Source of the DNA: Jacaranda mimosifolia
Taxonomy: Eukaryota > Streptophyta > Magnoliopsida > Lamiales > Bignoniaceae
DNA: 64,000 nt
Direction: 5' to 3'
Assembly: GCA_018894105.1 (NCBI GenBank)
Contig: CM032131.1
Span: forward strand, 4,304,501 to 4,368,500
The position numbers and the translations under genes were made by a program. Below, piece by piece: positions 33,526-46,267 of this stretch. Numbering within the stretch: position 1 is the stretch's first letter; each line of letters starts with the position of its first letter. Under the pieces are notes generated by a model. It did no database searches. It was not told where the DNA came from and was given only the letters and a program-made list of their open reading frames with translations.

Positions 33526-34910
33526 AATTTTACTTTTGTTCTAAAAGACAAATCTTAACTATAATGTCGAAAGGTCAAACAGAAACAATAATAAAAAAAA
33601 GGATCAATATATATTGTTCACTTTTTAAACGAAAGAAGTAAAAAAGACAGTTATAATAATTTATCGACAATTCATATGGACTAATACAAAAAAATTTTAT
33701 AATAATTAAGCAAATATAATTATCTAAATTCGGGAACAACAATCTATTTCGGTAAGCCTACAAATTAAATATGTTAAAAGTTAAGTAGAGCATACAATGA
33801 TGATGATGATGATGATACAATTCCAACAGATTAAAAAAATTCTTCAAACTAAAAGACTAAGAAATTAACCATAAAAGTATTATCCATGCAAAGTTGTAGT
33901 CTCGGCATTGCAGATATAAAGTAGTAATTCAAGTTTTTGATGGAGTTGGTATGGGTTATAGCATATGAGATTAGATTTATCCATGTTAATACCAATCAAT
34001 GTTAATTTTAAATTAGGCCCATAATCCAACCCCCTTGCTATATAATTTTTTTATGGATAACTACAAACATATCCTGTAAGTATGCATGTAAATATAGATT
34101 TGATCCATCAATCATTTTTGGATAGTTACATTTATATATTACTTATGCTTTTTATAATCTTATAAATATATCAGCTATTTAAATATTTGAAGAAAAATGA
34201 AAATTTTATTTTGCCATCATATTGGTGATTTAAAATTTTGACATTTTCTTGACCTAAATTAACTTTAAAAGATGAATTGCATTCTAATAAAGTAAGCAAC
34301 AAAGTAAAAAAGAGGAAAATTAGGAGTGCATCCATAGAAATATATATTTTAAGAGGGCAATGAATATCCTGCTATAATGCTAAATAAAAAAATTATTATT
34401 ATAATTCATAGATCATTCATGTTGAATTAATATAAAAAGATTTTAAAATGATCAAGTAGATGACTGACCTAAACTCGGGAACGACAATCTATTCCAAAAA
34501 GCAACAAAATTAAATATGTTAAAAGTTAATAACTCATAATATATGTATATATTGAATAATAATACAATTCCAACGGATTATAAGAAACTTTATAATATAA
34601 AAAATAACTAAGAAATTAATCACAGAAGTATTATCTATGCAAATTCAGGTTCCCAATATAACAAATACAAAATAACAATTATATTCATGTTTTTGATTGG
34701 GGTGTGACAAGGGATATAACAATTGGAATTCTTAAAATAACAAAAACTATTATAATAATTCTTAGATAATGCATATTAAATTAATATAAGAAAACTTTTA
34801 AAATAACTAAATAGATGATTGAGCTTAACTCGACAATGACAATCTATTTCAGAAAGCTTACAAAATTAAATATGCCAAAAGTTAGTAGAGCATGTATACA
34901 TATTAGTCTA

Positions 34911-34944
<34 letters not shown>

Positions 34945-36192
34945 GTTTGTGTTTGTGTTTGTGTGTGTGTGCGTGCAAATGCATGGCAATAGTACCACTA
35001 CGTGTGGCTGACTTTTTCACTTTTCATTTTTCTTGTTCCACTACTAAGATAATGTCGTCCGGTGTCTGATTTGCTGTGTTTGGTTATGCTTCCTACTTTG
35101 TAATTTGTGCTTTTTTTTATTTTAAAATGGCAAGTTGCCGGGTTAATGAAAAAATCAGAAGTAAGTGTTCTTTTGTTTTTTTAGAGGAAAAGTTGTGCTT
35201 CATAATTTGTGGTTAGGTATGGGTAGGTTGGTGGTATTGGGTTATTCCTATGTGCGTCTATTTTTTTTTGCCCTTTTTTCCCGACATTTGAGATTGTGGG
35301 AGGGAGAGGGGAGAAGAGAAGCTGTGTAGTTTAGGGTTTTGTACATCAGTGTTATTGTACAAACTGCTTGATTTGGGGTTGAAAAAGTTGTATTTCTTGG
35401 GATAATAGTGCTTTTGGTCATACAATATTGGGTCTTTGCTCCGACTCATATAGGACATTGGTAATTTTTGGAGGAAAAGAGAGTATAGATCAATGAAAAT
35501 TAGGGATGTAATATTTTTTGGAATTCGAAAAAAGATAAATTTTCTTATGTAGTTTCTTTTGAGAGATGTTGGTTATATGGGTTGGAGTTTTTCACTCACG
35601 TACTCTGCAATGTAGCTGATGGCATGCTGTGAGACTGCTCTACTCTTATGCTCCGATAGATTTTTGGTTTGGTTGGAAACATTGGTTTTGTTTGGTTTGT
35701 TTGTTTGTTTTCTTGGTTGTTTAGGTTATGGCTAGTACTTCGTATAGCTTGGATTTCATTTTTTCTGTTATTTGCTTCTATTTTGCTTCGGTATTTACAG
35801 GTGTTCTTAGAAGAGGTATGCTCCTTTATGTTTTTTTCTTTCAATCTTGACATGTAGTTTCTTTATTGTTCTTCTGTACTTTACTATTTTTTGCTTCCAT
35901 TGATGGACAATTTTGATGGATATATGTTTGCCAAATCATGTGTTCCTTTAAACTTTTTGGGATGATGTTTCTTTTGGTGTGTGTGTGCACATGTGGCTTG
36001 GCATTTTAAGTCTTTTGTCATCCTGCTGTTTGTTGTCTTTCTGGAGATATTTTCAGGAGGGTTCTAAAGTGCTGTAGCCATGTTTTGGTAGTTGTTCCTT
36101 TATTAATATTTGTGTGTTTCGTATTGTTGTGTATTTAGGTTCTTTTGGGAGAGAGGGGAAATTATGTGTTTAAATTATTATGTTTAGATATA
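33526..36192. other. AT-rich spacer with diverged direct repeats, no gene seen
   Basis: Three related segments recur in the same orientation at about 33640-33960, 34385-34720 and 34745-34905. They share TATAATAATT...AATTCAT, CTCGG(G)AACGACAATCTATTTC and AAATTAAATATG(T/C)(T/C)AAAAGTTA. A (GAT)n run at about 33797-33816 and a (TA)n(TG)n run at 34911-34974 lie among them. From 35,000 the DNA is T-rich and intron-like, without a recognisable exon. Confidence 0.55.
34911..34974. repeat. (TA)n(TG)n microsatellite
   Basis: A compound TA then TG/TTTG run ends GTGTGTGCGTG. No function inferred. Confidence 0.85.
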
Positions 36193-36197
36193 CTGCT

Positions 36198-38480
36198 TGT
36201 CATGCCCAAAAATCAAACCATATATTCTAATATCAAAGCATGAAACTCAATCCCAAATTAATAATAATATCTATCCAAAATCATAATGTTAGACAAAAGA
36301 ACTCAAAGTACTCAAACTAATACAAGCCAATCTTGTAACATAAAGACTCAAAGTGCCAATACTTAACCTCAACTAAAACAAAATAAAATCCATAGCAGGA
36401 AATAAAACCAATAGGCTAATAAGTAATAAACTAATCTACTACAAAGATCCAAAATAGGACTTCAGTCTTGATTCTCATCATAAGCAAGATCCACCTCCTC
36501 GCTAAGGCTGGGGTCTAGGTTTGCTAAAAGAAAATTAAAGAAAAATATCGAGTTTGAGTAAAGAACTCAGTGAATACCAAGTGTGTGCAATATGAGTTTG
36601 CGAATTTGATATGACTGGTTTAGTGAAAACATTGAAGAAGAAATAAGTGGAAAGCAATAAACGCTTAAGCAATAATGAAATAAGACTTCAGTATACATTT
36701 TCATAGACTAATAATTTAAATGCGATGATCAAACAGTATTTGTTGTAAGTAGTCAACCTTATGACTCCCACTGTAATAGTTCCTTATCGCTCTGGTCAAG
36801 ATGCGACCTTATCAAATAGTGCCCGAGCCTAGGTCCTCGGGAAATCCTATGACCCACCTCAGCCATAAACGGCTTCTGTTGTGCGCCGGGGGGATAAGGC
36901 CATAGAAGCTTGGGGTTCAACCAAGCCCGCTGCTACATGGCGAAGTCCCTCACACACCCAAGCCAAGTTGGATCCAACATACATGAATTATAACAATAAA
37001 TTCAGTCTTCAGTGTTGATCATCAAATTTAACTGCTAGTCTAGAAACATTAAAAAAATGATAAAAGAACATGTTTTCTTTCATCTAGAAACGTAATAAGA
37101 ATTTTTTTTTTGTGTGTGCAGTGAAATATTATTATAATGTAGTGTGAATTGAAGAAACGTTAACCATGGAAACATTACGGCATGTATCCTTTTGGGTTTT
37201 GAAAAATACTACTATATATTATACATAGGAATAGGCACTCACCTTCAAGATGGATCCTAAATGTCAATCACCTATCTCAGAGTCAATCAAGTTAATTGTT
37301 GAGTCACCTGATTCATTTAATAAACACATCAATCACTAATTTAAATGACTAGCAACACAAAATTTACCTAAAACTAGCCTTATGGGTGCCATAAGCTTAT
37401 AGTAGCTTAGAACGAATAATCCTAATTGATACTAAAATAATTTACGACTCATCATTTTTTTTTCACCAAATATTTGTCTCAATCCTAACAAATTAGCTAA
37501 TTCCAAAGGGATCAAATGAGAATTCATCTCCCCCAAATAACATGCATCCCTCATATGTGGCAAATAAATGACAAAGAAAAAAAGTGTTATTTACTAAGTG
37601 TCGTAGTACTAACGGAAACATGTCAGCACACCCATCATAATGAATCGTCCCATTGTAAAACAATTCCATCCTTTTCTAAAGAAATTCCATACAAAGTATA
37701 TGGACATTGAACAAGGCATGTGGTAATTTTGAGAAAACCTCTTCCTATGATAAATTGATTGTACAGTTAACGATTCTAAGAGAAACACATGGCAAGTTTT
37801 ATAATCTATATCAAATTGCTTCTGTACATAAAAATTCAAGAGGTGCTCATAACTTTTGTAATATAGTAATCGAAAACATGGGTTTCTTAACAAGACGTCT
37901 CCCTTGGTCAATTGTGGGCCATTAATTTCTTGAGCTCACATTATATGGATTAACAATAAAGGGAGAAGAGTTAATCTAATGAAAATACAAGATGCTCCAT
38001 AAATATCTTATCGTGAAAACTCAATTTTTGATCAAAAGTGTGATGAATATCCACTGTCGCTAGCCTTCTATTTTCTTCTGCTTTTTTTGTGTGTAGCTAG
38101 GGTTTTAGATTGTAGGGACTATAAGTATGGGAGAAGTGGTTTACCTCAACTAGAACCCTAGTTATAATCTTTCTAGAACTATAATAATCCTACCATAAAT
38201 CTAGTGTCTTTATTATTGATTCCTAAAGTCTCAATTATTCAATTCCTAGTAATAATATAATATTAATTCTAGTAAATTTACATCGTATTCTTCCAACATA
38301 GAATATATAATATATACATATATATATGAACCTAAATAATGGTTATCACTATTTGATCAAGTGATAATTTAATGCAATCTATGTGTGTATGTATTACCTT
38401 TTTTTTAATAATACGTAAAGTAAAAATAAAATAAGATAAAATAATTAATTAAATATGAAGAGAAATTCTAAGGCATTACA
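36198..38480 (-). mobile_element. solo LTR, family A, second copy
   Basis: A 2,283-bp segment whose plus strand begins TGTCATGCCCAAAAATC and ends AATTCTAAGGCATTACA. It is the inverted, diverged relative of 12758-15239. Perfect 5-bp duplications CTGCT flank it (36193-36197, 38481-38485). The GC-richer block of the other copy appears at about 36745-36985. It has no coding capacity and TG...CA ends, so it is again a solo LTR. It landed within one unit of a roughly 200-bp tandem repeat. Confidence 0.87.
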
Positions 38481-38485
38481 CTGCT

Positions 38486-39097
38486 ATATGGAGAAAAAGT
38501 TATTATTATGAAGTTTTAGTTTTAATATGAATTCCATGTGGTGTAATATGCTTGATTTGTTCATATGTTTTGTTATAAATATTACTTTTTTTAGGAGATT
38601 TTGCTTCACTAATATCTGTGTGTTCGGTGATGTTAGTTTTTTTATTTTTATTTTTTCGGTATAGATTTATGTGTTTAATTATTATGTGGAGATACAGTGT
38701 ATGAAGGAAAAATTGCCATTTTACAAGTTTGTTTGCAATATGAATTTGATGAACTATATGGTGCTTTATGTGTTCACACGTTCCCTTGTATTTATGAATG
38801 TTACATTAATTTTAAAAAATGAGCATACAGTTTGATTTTGCTATATTTTGGGCTTCATATTTTCTCATTTTTGCCAAGATGGTGGTTTCAGCCAAGTAGT
38901 TACATTATTATATAAATTTGTTCAGATTATTGCTTTCTTGAATGTGGTTTCTTTTTCTTCTTTGCTTTGTATGTGAGGTTTGATTTAAATTTGTTGCTAA
39001 TGTATATGGTATATTTTAGTTTGAGTGGCTAGAATCATTGTTCAAATTGTGGCTAAGTGAGAAAGGAATGTCGTCAACTGTATCTGTTAATTTATTA
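38486..39097. repeat. T-rich spacer with a roughly 200-bp tandem duplication
   Basis: Unit 1 runs from about 36,106 to the solo LTR and continues after it to about 38,590. Unit 2 is about 38,612-38,812. Shared landmarks are AATAT(T/C)TGTGTGTT, TATGTGTTTAA(A)TTATTATG, GA(G)ATACAG/ATACTGCT, AATATGAATT and ATATGTT/GTGTTCA. No gene was recognised; the sequence looks intronic. Confidence 0.55.
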
Positions 39098-39105
39098 GTT
39101 ATTAT

Positions 39106-39911
39106 TAGGGGTGTAAATGGATATTAAACGGATCGAATACAGTATTTTTATATTCGTATCCATTTAACTTTTTGAATATTCGGATATGGATACGAATTTG
39201 ATGGATATTTAAAAATGATATTCAAATTCGTATTCATTGGATATCGGTTGAATTCAAATATATCCATATTTGATTATAATTATTCAGATGCATTCATATT
39301 TTATTAAACTTATCCATATTCAAATTATTATTTTATATTCATAGTCAATGATAATTATTTAGATATCCATTTACGAATATCCAAATATGTAAATCTATGA
39401 ACTGATAACAAATATATATTTTAATTAATAGAAGAAACTATATAATTTAATTAAAATGAAAACAATCAAATAAATAGCATAATTTCTAATTAATAATTGA
39501 CTTTATAATTAATTAATAATAATGGTATTTAAGTATATTAATTATAAAGCCAACCAACAATAATTATGTTGATTAACTTTATTCTTCAAGTTTTTCTCTA
39601 TATTACAATAATTTTTTAAATTTATTCTTTTTTCTTCCCCATTCTTCAATTATAATTTATATATATATACATATATGGATTATGAGATTTTTATTGAAAT
39701 ATATAAAGAATATATTATTTAATAAATACATATTCGGATCGAATATTAAACGGATCGAATACGCATTTACCACATCCGCATCCATTTATAATCGGATATC
39801 TACTAATTGAATATGGATAATATATGCTTTAAATGGATGCAGATAAATTTTGTATAAATGGAAACGAATACGAACGGTAAATGAATTTTTGAATATCCAT
39901 TTACAACCTTA
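39106..39911. mobile_element. hAT-like non-autonomous element with perfect TSD
   Basis: An 806-bp element. The left end is TAGGGGTGTAAATGGATATT; the right end read inward is TAAGGTTGTAAATGGATATT. Perfect 8-bp duplications GTTATTAT lie at 39098-39105 and 39912-39919. The arms are rich in GGATAT/ATATCC and CGGATCGAATAC words repeated near both ends, and the centre is AT-rich. These are the signatures of Ac/hAT elements. No transposase is encoded. Confidence 0.88.
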
Positions 39912-39919
39912 GTTATTAT

Positions 39920-40552
39920 TCTACTAAGTTTGTTGGTGTTTTTCTTTCTCAACTGACTCCTTAGAATATATGTTCTATTTTTTTTTCATTTTTCTATTTT
40001 ACAGACTAAAGTGTTCCTGATTGAGGTATGATAGGTGCATTTTTGTGTTTAGTATTTCTGATTTTTAGAGTATGTTTGGATTTTACTTAATTCTTCTATT
40101 CAATGTTACATTTATTTCATTTCTATCTGATACTCCTATTCTTAACCTGTCATGCTTTATTATGTTAATTGTGTATCTTTTTTTTTTTAATGATGCAGTT
40201 TTAATTGTGATTAGTTAAGGTGTATTATGTGTAGTTTTAAGTTCTATGTTGCTGATTTTAAAGGGTTGTTTTTATTTCACTTAAATTCTTGGTTGTGTGT
40301 TTTACGCGTTCTTTGTTAATTTTGTGTGGTGTTTGCTTGACTATTATTTATTCAATTATTTTTAACTCTTAGCTTGTTTTTTGTATAATTATCTTTTTGT
40401 ATCTGCTTTAAGATAATGCTATTTGAACATGTACATATTTATCATCTATGAGTTTTTTTCATTGTGCAGACTGTGTGGGTTATTTACAATTTTTTATTTA
40501 TTTATTGTGCTACAAGATTAAAGTTATACACTTGTATGTTTTGTAGTTAGTC
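39920..40552. other. T-rich spacer, no gene seen
   Basis: Intron-like T-rich sequence before the first recognisable Helitron peptide. It may belong to the Helitron 5' region, but no TC-type 5' terminus was identified. Confidence 0.45.
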
Positions 40553-41476
40553 ATGGATGAAGGGGCAAAAAAATGAAGACCACATAACGAAAGGCTAATA
40601 TAGCATATAAATCAAGGTCTGCAGAAGAAAAACCTCTTGTTTTGCAAGCCATAGAGAACAATATAAGTGGCGTACTTCTTTCCAAAGAATGTCGTGGCTA
40701 ACATAACTGGACAGCTGTCTATAATAAGAAGCCAACAAGTTTTATCCAATAAACAAATAATTCCTCCAACTCATGATTGTACTCATCAATTAGCAAAAAA
40801 TACACAAGGACAAAATATTATGTGTTCTGTTGGGAGCACAAGCAGCAATAACATCGCGGACACCAAGGATTATGTTATGAATAAAATATTTAGATGTTTG
40901 TTTAAAAAAAATATCATCTAAATTTCCTTCATAAATTAATAAATATATTTTCTACTTTAATATTCATTTAATAAGTTTATTATAGATAATAGTGGGTGTG
41001 AGGCTAATGCTGCAGTTGGACATCGTGTGGCTAGGGTTCAATCAAAATCGTTTTAGTAGGGTATCCAATGTTCCCATAGTTGCTTGGGAATTGCCTTCAA
41101 TATTACAATGCACTTAGGTTTTTCCGAGAGCATCCCAGTTTTGTTGCTCATTGGGAGAAATTGAATTAGCTCCCTTGACATGCAATCCCGTGCTTCATCA
41201 TTTATTTATTTACAATGTTTCTGATATTGATTGTCAATTTCATAGAAGAGTCCATACCTATAATAACAATTTGGCTCTTACTTCTATTGATATGAAGATT
41301 GATCCTAATTATTGTTGGAGCAATCAAGGCATATACACTCTAAAAATTAGTTGGCAAGTTTATGACAGGCTTGAAAAATTTAATGCTTTGATAGAATTGC
41401 CTAAGAGATTATAACTTCTTTTTTTCTTAATACAACTGATGGTGTCAATCTTGATGTGTTGAAAAAATATGAACTT
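40553..41476 (+). pseudogene. Helitron protein, N-terminal region
   Basis: The part upstream of the Rep domain. A possible start is MDEGAKK at 40553. The best segment is FCCSLGEIELAPLTCNPVLH (about 41130-41195), followed by RRVHTYNNNLALTSIDMKID (about 41246-41305) and GIYTLKISWQVYDRL, all standard in plant Helitron N-termini. The frame then reads DVLKKYEL to 41476 and continues after the gypsy element as DPDTLNILLRAL (49881 on). An intron-like AT-rich gap lies at about 40915-40985. Stops occur near 41,060 and 41,412. Confidence 0.75.
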
Positions 41477-44400
41477 TGTAACACCCTTGAAATTCGATAT
41501 TTCGATAATAATGAGACAAAGGCTTAATTGCAAGGAAGTTGGAAGTTTTGGGGTCAAAATGCAATTAGGCAAGACTTAATTGGAGCACATTCTAAAGAAT
41601 TTGGGGCTAAACTACAAATTCTAAGGACTTGATTGCAAATGGGAAAATTTTGAGGTTTGCATGGAAGGGCCTAAGTCTACGGGGTCAGAAGTGGAATTCT
41701 TCAAACTTGCGGGTTGAATGGAAAATTTGTCTATGCTTTGAGGGCTTAATGGCAATAAGTGAAAATTCCATTTCAAAAACCAACAAACCGGGCAGCAGAA
41801 TTCTTGTTTCCTTCCTTCTCTTTTTCTTTCCTTTCTTCTTCCCTTTTTCTCTCTTTTCTTCACCATTTCTTTCTTCACCGTGAGCCATGAGCCACCACCA
41901 CCCTGGGTCTCTCACTGGCGACCACCAAACACCAACCTAAACCTTTCAAACTACTCTCCTCCACCCCCTGACCACCTTTCTTCAGCCATGAATAGCCCAG
42001 GACCGGCGAGCCGCCGTGAAGCATGAAGAATCGAGAAACGGGTGAAATGGGTTTGCATTTTTCTGGCGACGTTTTGGACGGTTGAAGGGTGTTTTGGGTA
42101 GTTCTTGGTGAGGAGAAGAGGAGTAAGTGGTTGCATATAGGTTTGGCGCGGCAGAGAGGGAGAAAATCGGTGATCGGAGCTTAGCGGAGAAAAGTAGAAT
42201 TGGGGACTGTCAGGCTATTTTTCGGTGGCTACAGACCTCGAAATGGAAAATCGAAAGCATCACTGGATTCAGGAGCTCGATAGGAGCAAGACTGTGCTGG
42301 TTTTGAGTTTTCCAGCGGCGGCGGCGGCAGAAAGGTAGAAACTTCCTTTCGTCAAGATGATCATAGTGGCGTGGTTGGTTCGTGGATCCGAGCTTTCGTT
42401 GCTTAGTTGTGGTAAAAAGATTGGTAGAAATTACATATATGTATATGTATGTACATACATGTGTATATTCCTAATTGTTTTGTATTCATGATAAGAATAG
42501 CTTGAGGATGATGATGTACTATGTATATATATGTATATGTGTTGAGCTCTCCCATGCTAAGGATGAGATTATAGTGGATTTGAACCTTATATTAAGTTAT
42601 GAATTGGAAATTATGAATTGATAAGAAATTTGAACTTGAGACCTTAGATTGAGGACCGAAACTAGATAGTATTGTATATTGGGATCTTGAACAATTGATG
42701 ATTAAGTGATATGTAAATCTTGTGGTTAAGAGATTTGATTTTATTGATGGTGGAACAAATGAGAATTAAGATTATTGTAGCAAACTAGTATTATAGCCAT
42801 TCTTGGAATTTATCAATATTGTCATTTAAGTTATCATGGGATAAATAGCAAATTTGGAGTTAAGAATCAATATGATAAAGTTGTATTAGGAAATTGAAAG
42901 TGGCTTTTGACTAAATATATATCATTATGGTTAGGTAACGACGAAGTGGGTCCCACGGACCAATAGGCTGTTGACTGTGATAGCACTTCTGAGACTACAA
43001 GAGGTGAGGTTCTATCACTCTGGGTTATTGCTTTGACTACAACTATTCATTAATTATTGAACCCTGTGAGGTTCTGCCATTTTAGCCTTGAGATATCTAT
43101 ATATTCTTGTGGCATGACCCCTGTGAGGGTTTAATTTGCTTAATTGTACCTGCTCGTACATTGCTAGATTGTACTTGTTCCTAATTTCTTGACTCGTACT
43201 TGTTCGTTACTTGTTATTGACTTGTATTCCCTATGAGGGTTCGCACTTGTTCACTCGTACTAGTTCAATCGTTCTTGCTCGTTCTGGCGCCCAGAACTCC
43301 AGTTTGTCGTGTCTGGTACTTGTTTGATCGTACTTACATGTTCCTACTTGAATCGTTATCAGATGCCTTGTCGGCATACTCGCTTGTTGTATCCTGATAT
43401 CTAGCCAATTGGCTTGTATGTACTTGATTGTTGTACTTGATTGGTACTTGTTGTACTTGTTTGGAGATTGTACTTAGGCCGAGTGCCAATCCTACGTGGA
43501 ATGCTAGGATACTTGGGACATGCCTTGCAGCTTGCCTGGGTGTCCAGGGTACACTATGCGGTCCGCATAGGTATTCATGATACGCTAAGCAGCCCGCTTA
43601 GGTATCTGCTATGCGCCATACAGTCCGTATGGGCACACCAATTGTATACCTAGCTATATCGCTATGAAAGTACTTGTTTGATTGGTATAAGGTGATATGA
43701 TATGCATGTCTTACTCGTTTCGTTGGAATGCATATTCTGTAAGGGTTTGCTTGCTCGTACTCATTTCTGTTTGCTTGTGAACTGCTCCTGAAGCAATAAG
43801 GATTGCATAGTTCCTGGTCTAGTTTGGGCTGTTGTCTGGGCTAAACGAGTTAACAGTGATACCTCCCGTAGTAAATCGGTTGAGCTGGCTGATGGCGATA
43901 CCTCCCGTAGTAAAGCAATTGAGCTGGCCGCACCGCTTGAGTCGACATTCACAACCCCCGAGCTAGTACCTACTGAAAGTCTTGAATTTGACAATGCTTG
44001 TTTATCGAACTTGTATATGCCTATATTCTAAAATATACATGTTTACTTGTTAAATTTCGATTTGTTGAGTTGATTCTTCCTCGATACATCCCTATTGCTT
44101 ATGGTTATTATTATCCCTCACTAAGTCCTTCGGACTTACCCCCCGTGTTATTCATGTTTCTCAGACAGGTTTAAGTAAAGGATATGGACTCCTAATTTGG
44201 GCTGAGAAATACTTTTGTAATAGAATAGGTGCTAGTGTATGATATTGAACTCTTCTGAATGTTTAACTTTTGTTTTGTGACAATGTAATATGTCAGGACT
44301 GATGTGAAGGACTTCAGGTCTGTATATGTTATGTTAGATATAAGAAGTTGAATCAGGGAATGTCTGTAAGTGATTGCCGTGTTAATTAAATTTGAAATTT

Positions 44401-44521
44401 CCTGCTTCTGATCAGTTAAGTTGAAATGTTTTGGGCCTATTGATTGTATGACGAATTGAGGTTTAAGTTTGAACTGGAGTGGTGCCTCAGCTTAGGTGTT
44501 ATCCCGAGATGGGGCACTACA
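41477..44521 (+). repeat. 5' LTR of the gypsy gag-only element
   Basis: Bounded by TGTAACACCC and CACTACA with the primer site three bases beyond. It holds a CT-rich block (41800-41880), a GC-rich hairpin array (43516-43631) and two tandem copies of a GATACCTCCCGTAGTAAA unit (about 43858-43925). The open frames here, on both strands, are shadows in repeat DNA. Confidence 0.93.
43516..43631. repeat. array of short palindromes in LTR 1
   Basis: Successive inverted repeats occur: GGACA...TGTCC (43516-43545), CTATGCGGTCCGCATAG (43554-43570, perfect arms of eight), CTAAGCAGCCCGCTTAG (43585-43601, arms of six) and CATACAGTCCGTATG (43617-43631, arms of five). The centres are similar (AGCCC, AGTCC) while the stems differ. 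Confidence 0.8.
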
Positions 44522-44523
44522 GG

Positions 44524-44535
44524 TGGTATCAGAGC
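44524..44535 (+). other. primer-binding site (initiator Met tRNA)
   Basis: TGGTATCAGAGC begins two bases after the 5' LTR, the standard plant initiator-Met primer site. Confidence 0.9.
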
Positions 44536-45118
44536 CTAGGTTGTGATGACCTAGGTTCTCATGGGAATGAATGATTGTTCTGACTGAATTTGATTGGCCT
44601 GCTAGAGATTTAACTTGAATTAGGAGATATCCAGGTGGTAAGTACTTAGGTTAAGGAATGCCCGAACAACACTAGGACATGATCCTTGGATATGAAATTA
44701 TCGATAGTAGATGTTAAGCTTGACTTTGGGATTACTTCAGATAAGAATGAACAGAGAAATCTTTTTGATACACTTCTTCTATCAAAGCCTAGGTTTGTCG
44801 ATAAACTTTAGATTGAGCTAGAATTCTGAGTATTTTATGTAGTTTTGGAAGCTTCTATGTGGTTTTGGAATATTAAGTTGACAGGTTGAGATTAGTGAGA
44901 TGAGTTACATATGGCAAGATGATTGACGAGTAAAGGAAGTCTATAGAATCCTTTTGCTTATCATGGAATGATTAAGATTTACATATCTATGAGTTTGATT
45001 TAATCTCATATGACTATTTATTCTTCTCTTATTTTGAAAGTTTGAGAAGTTCGAAAGAATTGGAGATAATTGAGGTATTGGTTTCTTTTTCTATCAGTGA
45101 GCTAAGACTTAATAATAC

Positions 45119-46267
45119 TTGGAAGATATCAGATGTGCAATGGCTTCATATAGAAGTGATGATATAACCTTTCCATCAGAAACAAGTCGTAGAGGGAGAC
45201 CACAGGGTAGACGGGCCATCGGTCGACAGGCTCCTAGGCGAGAAGCACCTGCTCACCCACAACCAATACCTGACGATGAAGTTTCAGAAACTCCTCCGAT
45301 GAACCAACCTGCTATAGATCCTCTAGCAGGACATGTTCATCGAGAAAGATAGAGGCACGGACAGCCTGACCATCAACCAGCAGATAGAGCAGGGGTGGCA
45401 GAAGCAGTTACAGAAGACCGAGCTCTAGAGTTGTTTCTGTGATTTCAGCCCCCGAAATTTTATGGTGAGCCGAATGACTATAAAGCAAAGAAATGGGTGG
45501 AAGACTTAGAGAAGATATTCGGGACCTTGCGTTACCCAGATGAGCAAAGGGTGCGTTTTGCTGTATTTCTCTTAATGAAGTCTGCAAGGAACTAGTGGAG
45601 AATGATCGACTGTAGATGGCCAACTGTAGCAACCTCCAGAACCTGGGAGAACTTTACTCGGGAGTTTAACGACAAATACATGCCCCTAGTAGCTAAGCAA
45701 GCAAGAGAAAGGGAGTTTATGGATCTAGTTTAAGGAAACTGGTCTGTTAGTGAATATGAGGCTATCTTTAGCAGACTCCTATAATATGCCCCCTGTGTAC
45801 AGGAAAATGAGGTCTTGCAAACTCGAAGGTTCATACAGGGGCTACAGCCAGAACTGAGGTGGGATTTGGCCACATGGGACCTACAGAGTTTCAACGTAGC
45901 TGTAAGCAAGGCATTATAGCTAGAAGCAGAGCTTCATGAGATCAAAAAAATTGAGGACAAGGGGCGAAAATGAAGATCATGCCTTGAGGAGCAATACAGC
46001 ACTGGAGAAAAACAACCAAGGTTATAGGTTGAAAGCGCTACTCCTCAAGCCCATCAGATTGATGAGACAACAATTCTGACTCAAGAAAGGCTACGAAAGA
46101 AATGTGAATTCTATGGATCACACGGCTATGAGGAGTCAGGATGCTGGAGAAAGCAAGGCAGATAATGGGACTGTGGTAGTGAGCAACACTACTTGAAGAA
46201 TTGCCCCAATAGGAAAGATCCAGCATCAGTGGGAAAAGGGAAACAAGTGGCTGAAGATTCTAGTTGA
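45119..46267 (+). pseudogene. Ty3/gypsy Gag of the 8.4-kb element
   Basis: Gag packages the element RNA. From ATG 45119 (MEDIRCAMASYRS; the second ATG at 45140 is equally possible) to TGA 46265-46267 is 383 codons in one frame, with several internal stops, the first at 45350. The N terminus is Arg/Pro-rich and low-complexity. The Retrotrans_gag core reads FQPPKFYGEPNDYKAKKWVE (about 45445-45505), WENFTREFNDKYMP (about 45646-45690) and RRFIQGLQPELRWDLATWDL (about 45825-45880). A double zinc-knuckle region lies at about 46110-46210 (KCEFYGSHGYEESGCW, CGSEQHYLKNCPNR), with one Cys replaced by Tyr and another by a stop. PBS type and Gag suggest a Tekay/Del-like chromovirus, not proven without pol. 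Confidence 0.8.

Noticed and set aside
35596..35857. Overlapping frames on both strands in the T-rich spacer
   Set aside because: No motif; composition (TTTG/TTTC-rich) explains the long openness.
41621..41915. Overlapping Lys/Arg/Glu-rich frames on both strands (again at 47058-47330 and 59186-59601)
   Set aside because: They read the CT-rich block of the gypsy LTR, present at the same place in all three LTR copies.
43441..43653. Frame repeated in three places (also 48912-49175 and 61183-61461)
   Set aside because: It is LTR sequence; recurrence reflects LTR copies, and the array of palindromes explains the apparent conservation.
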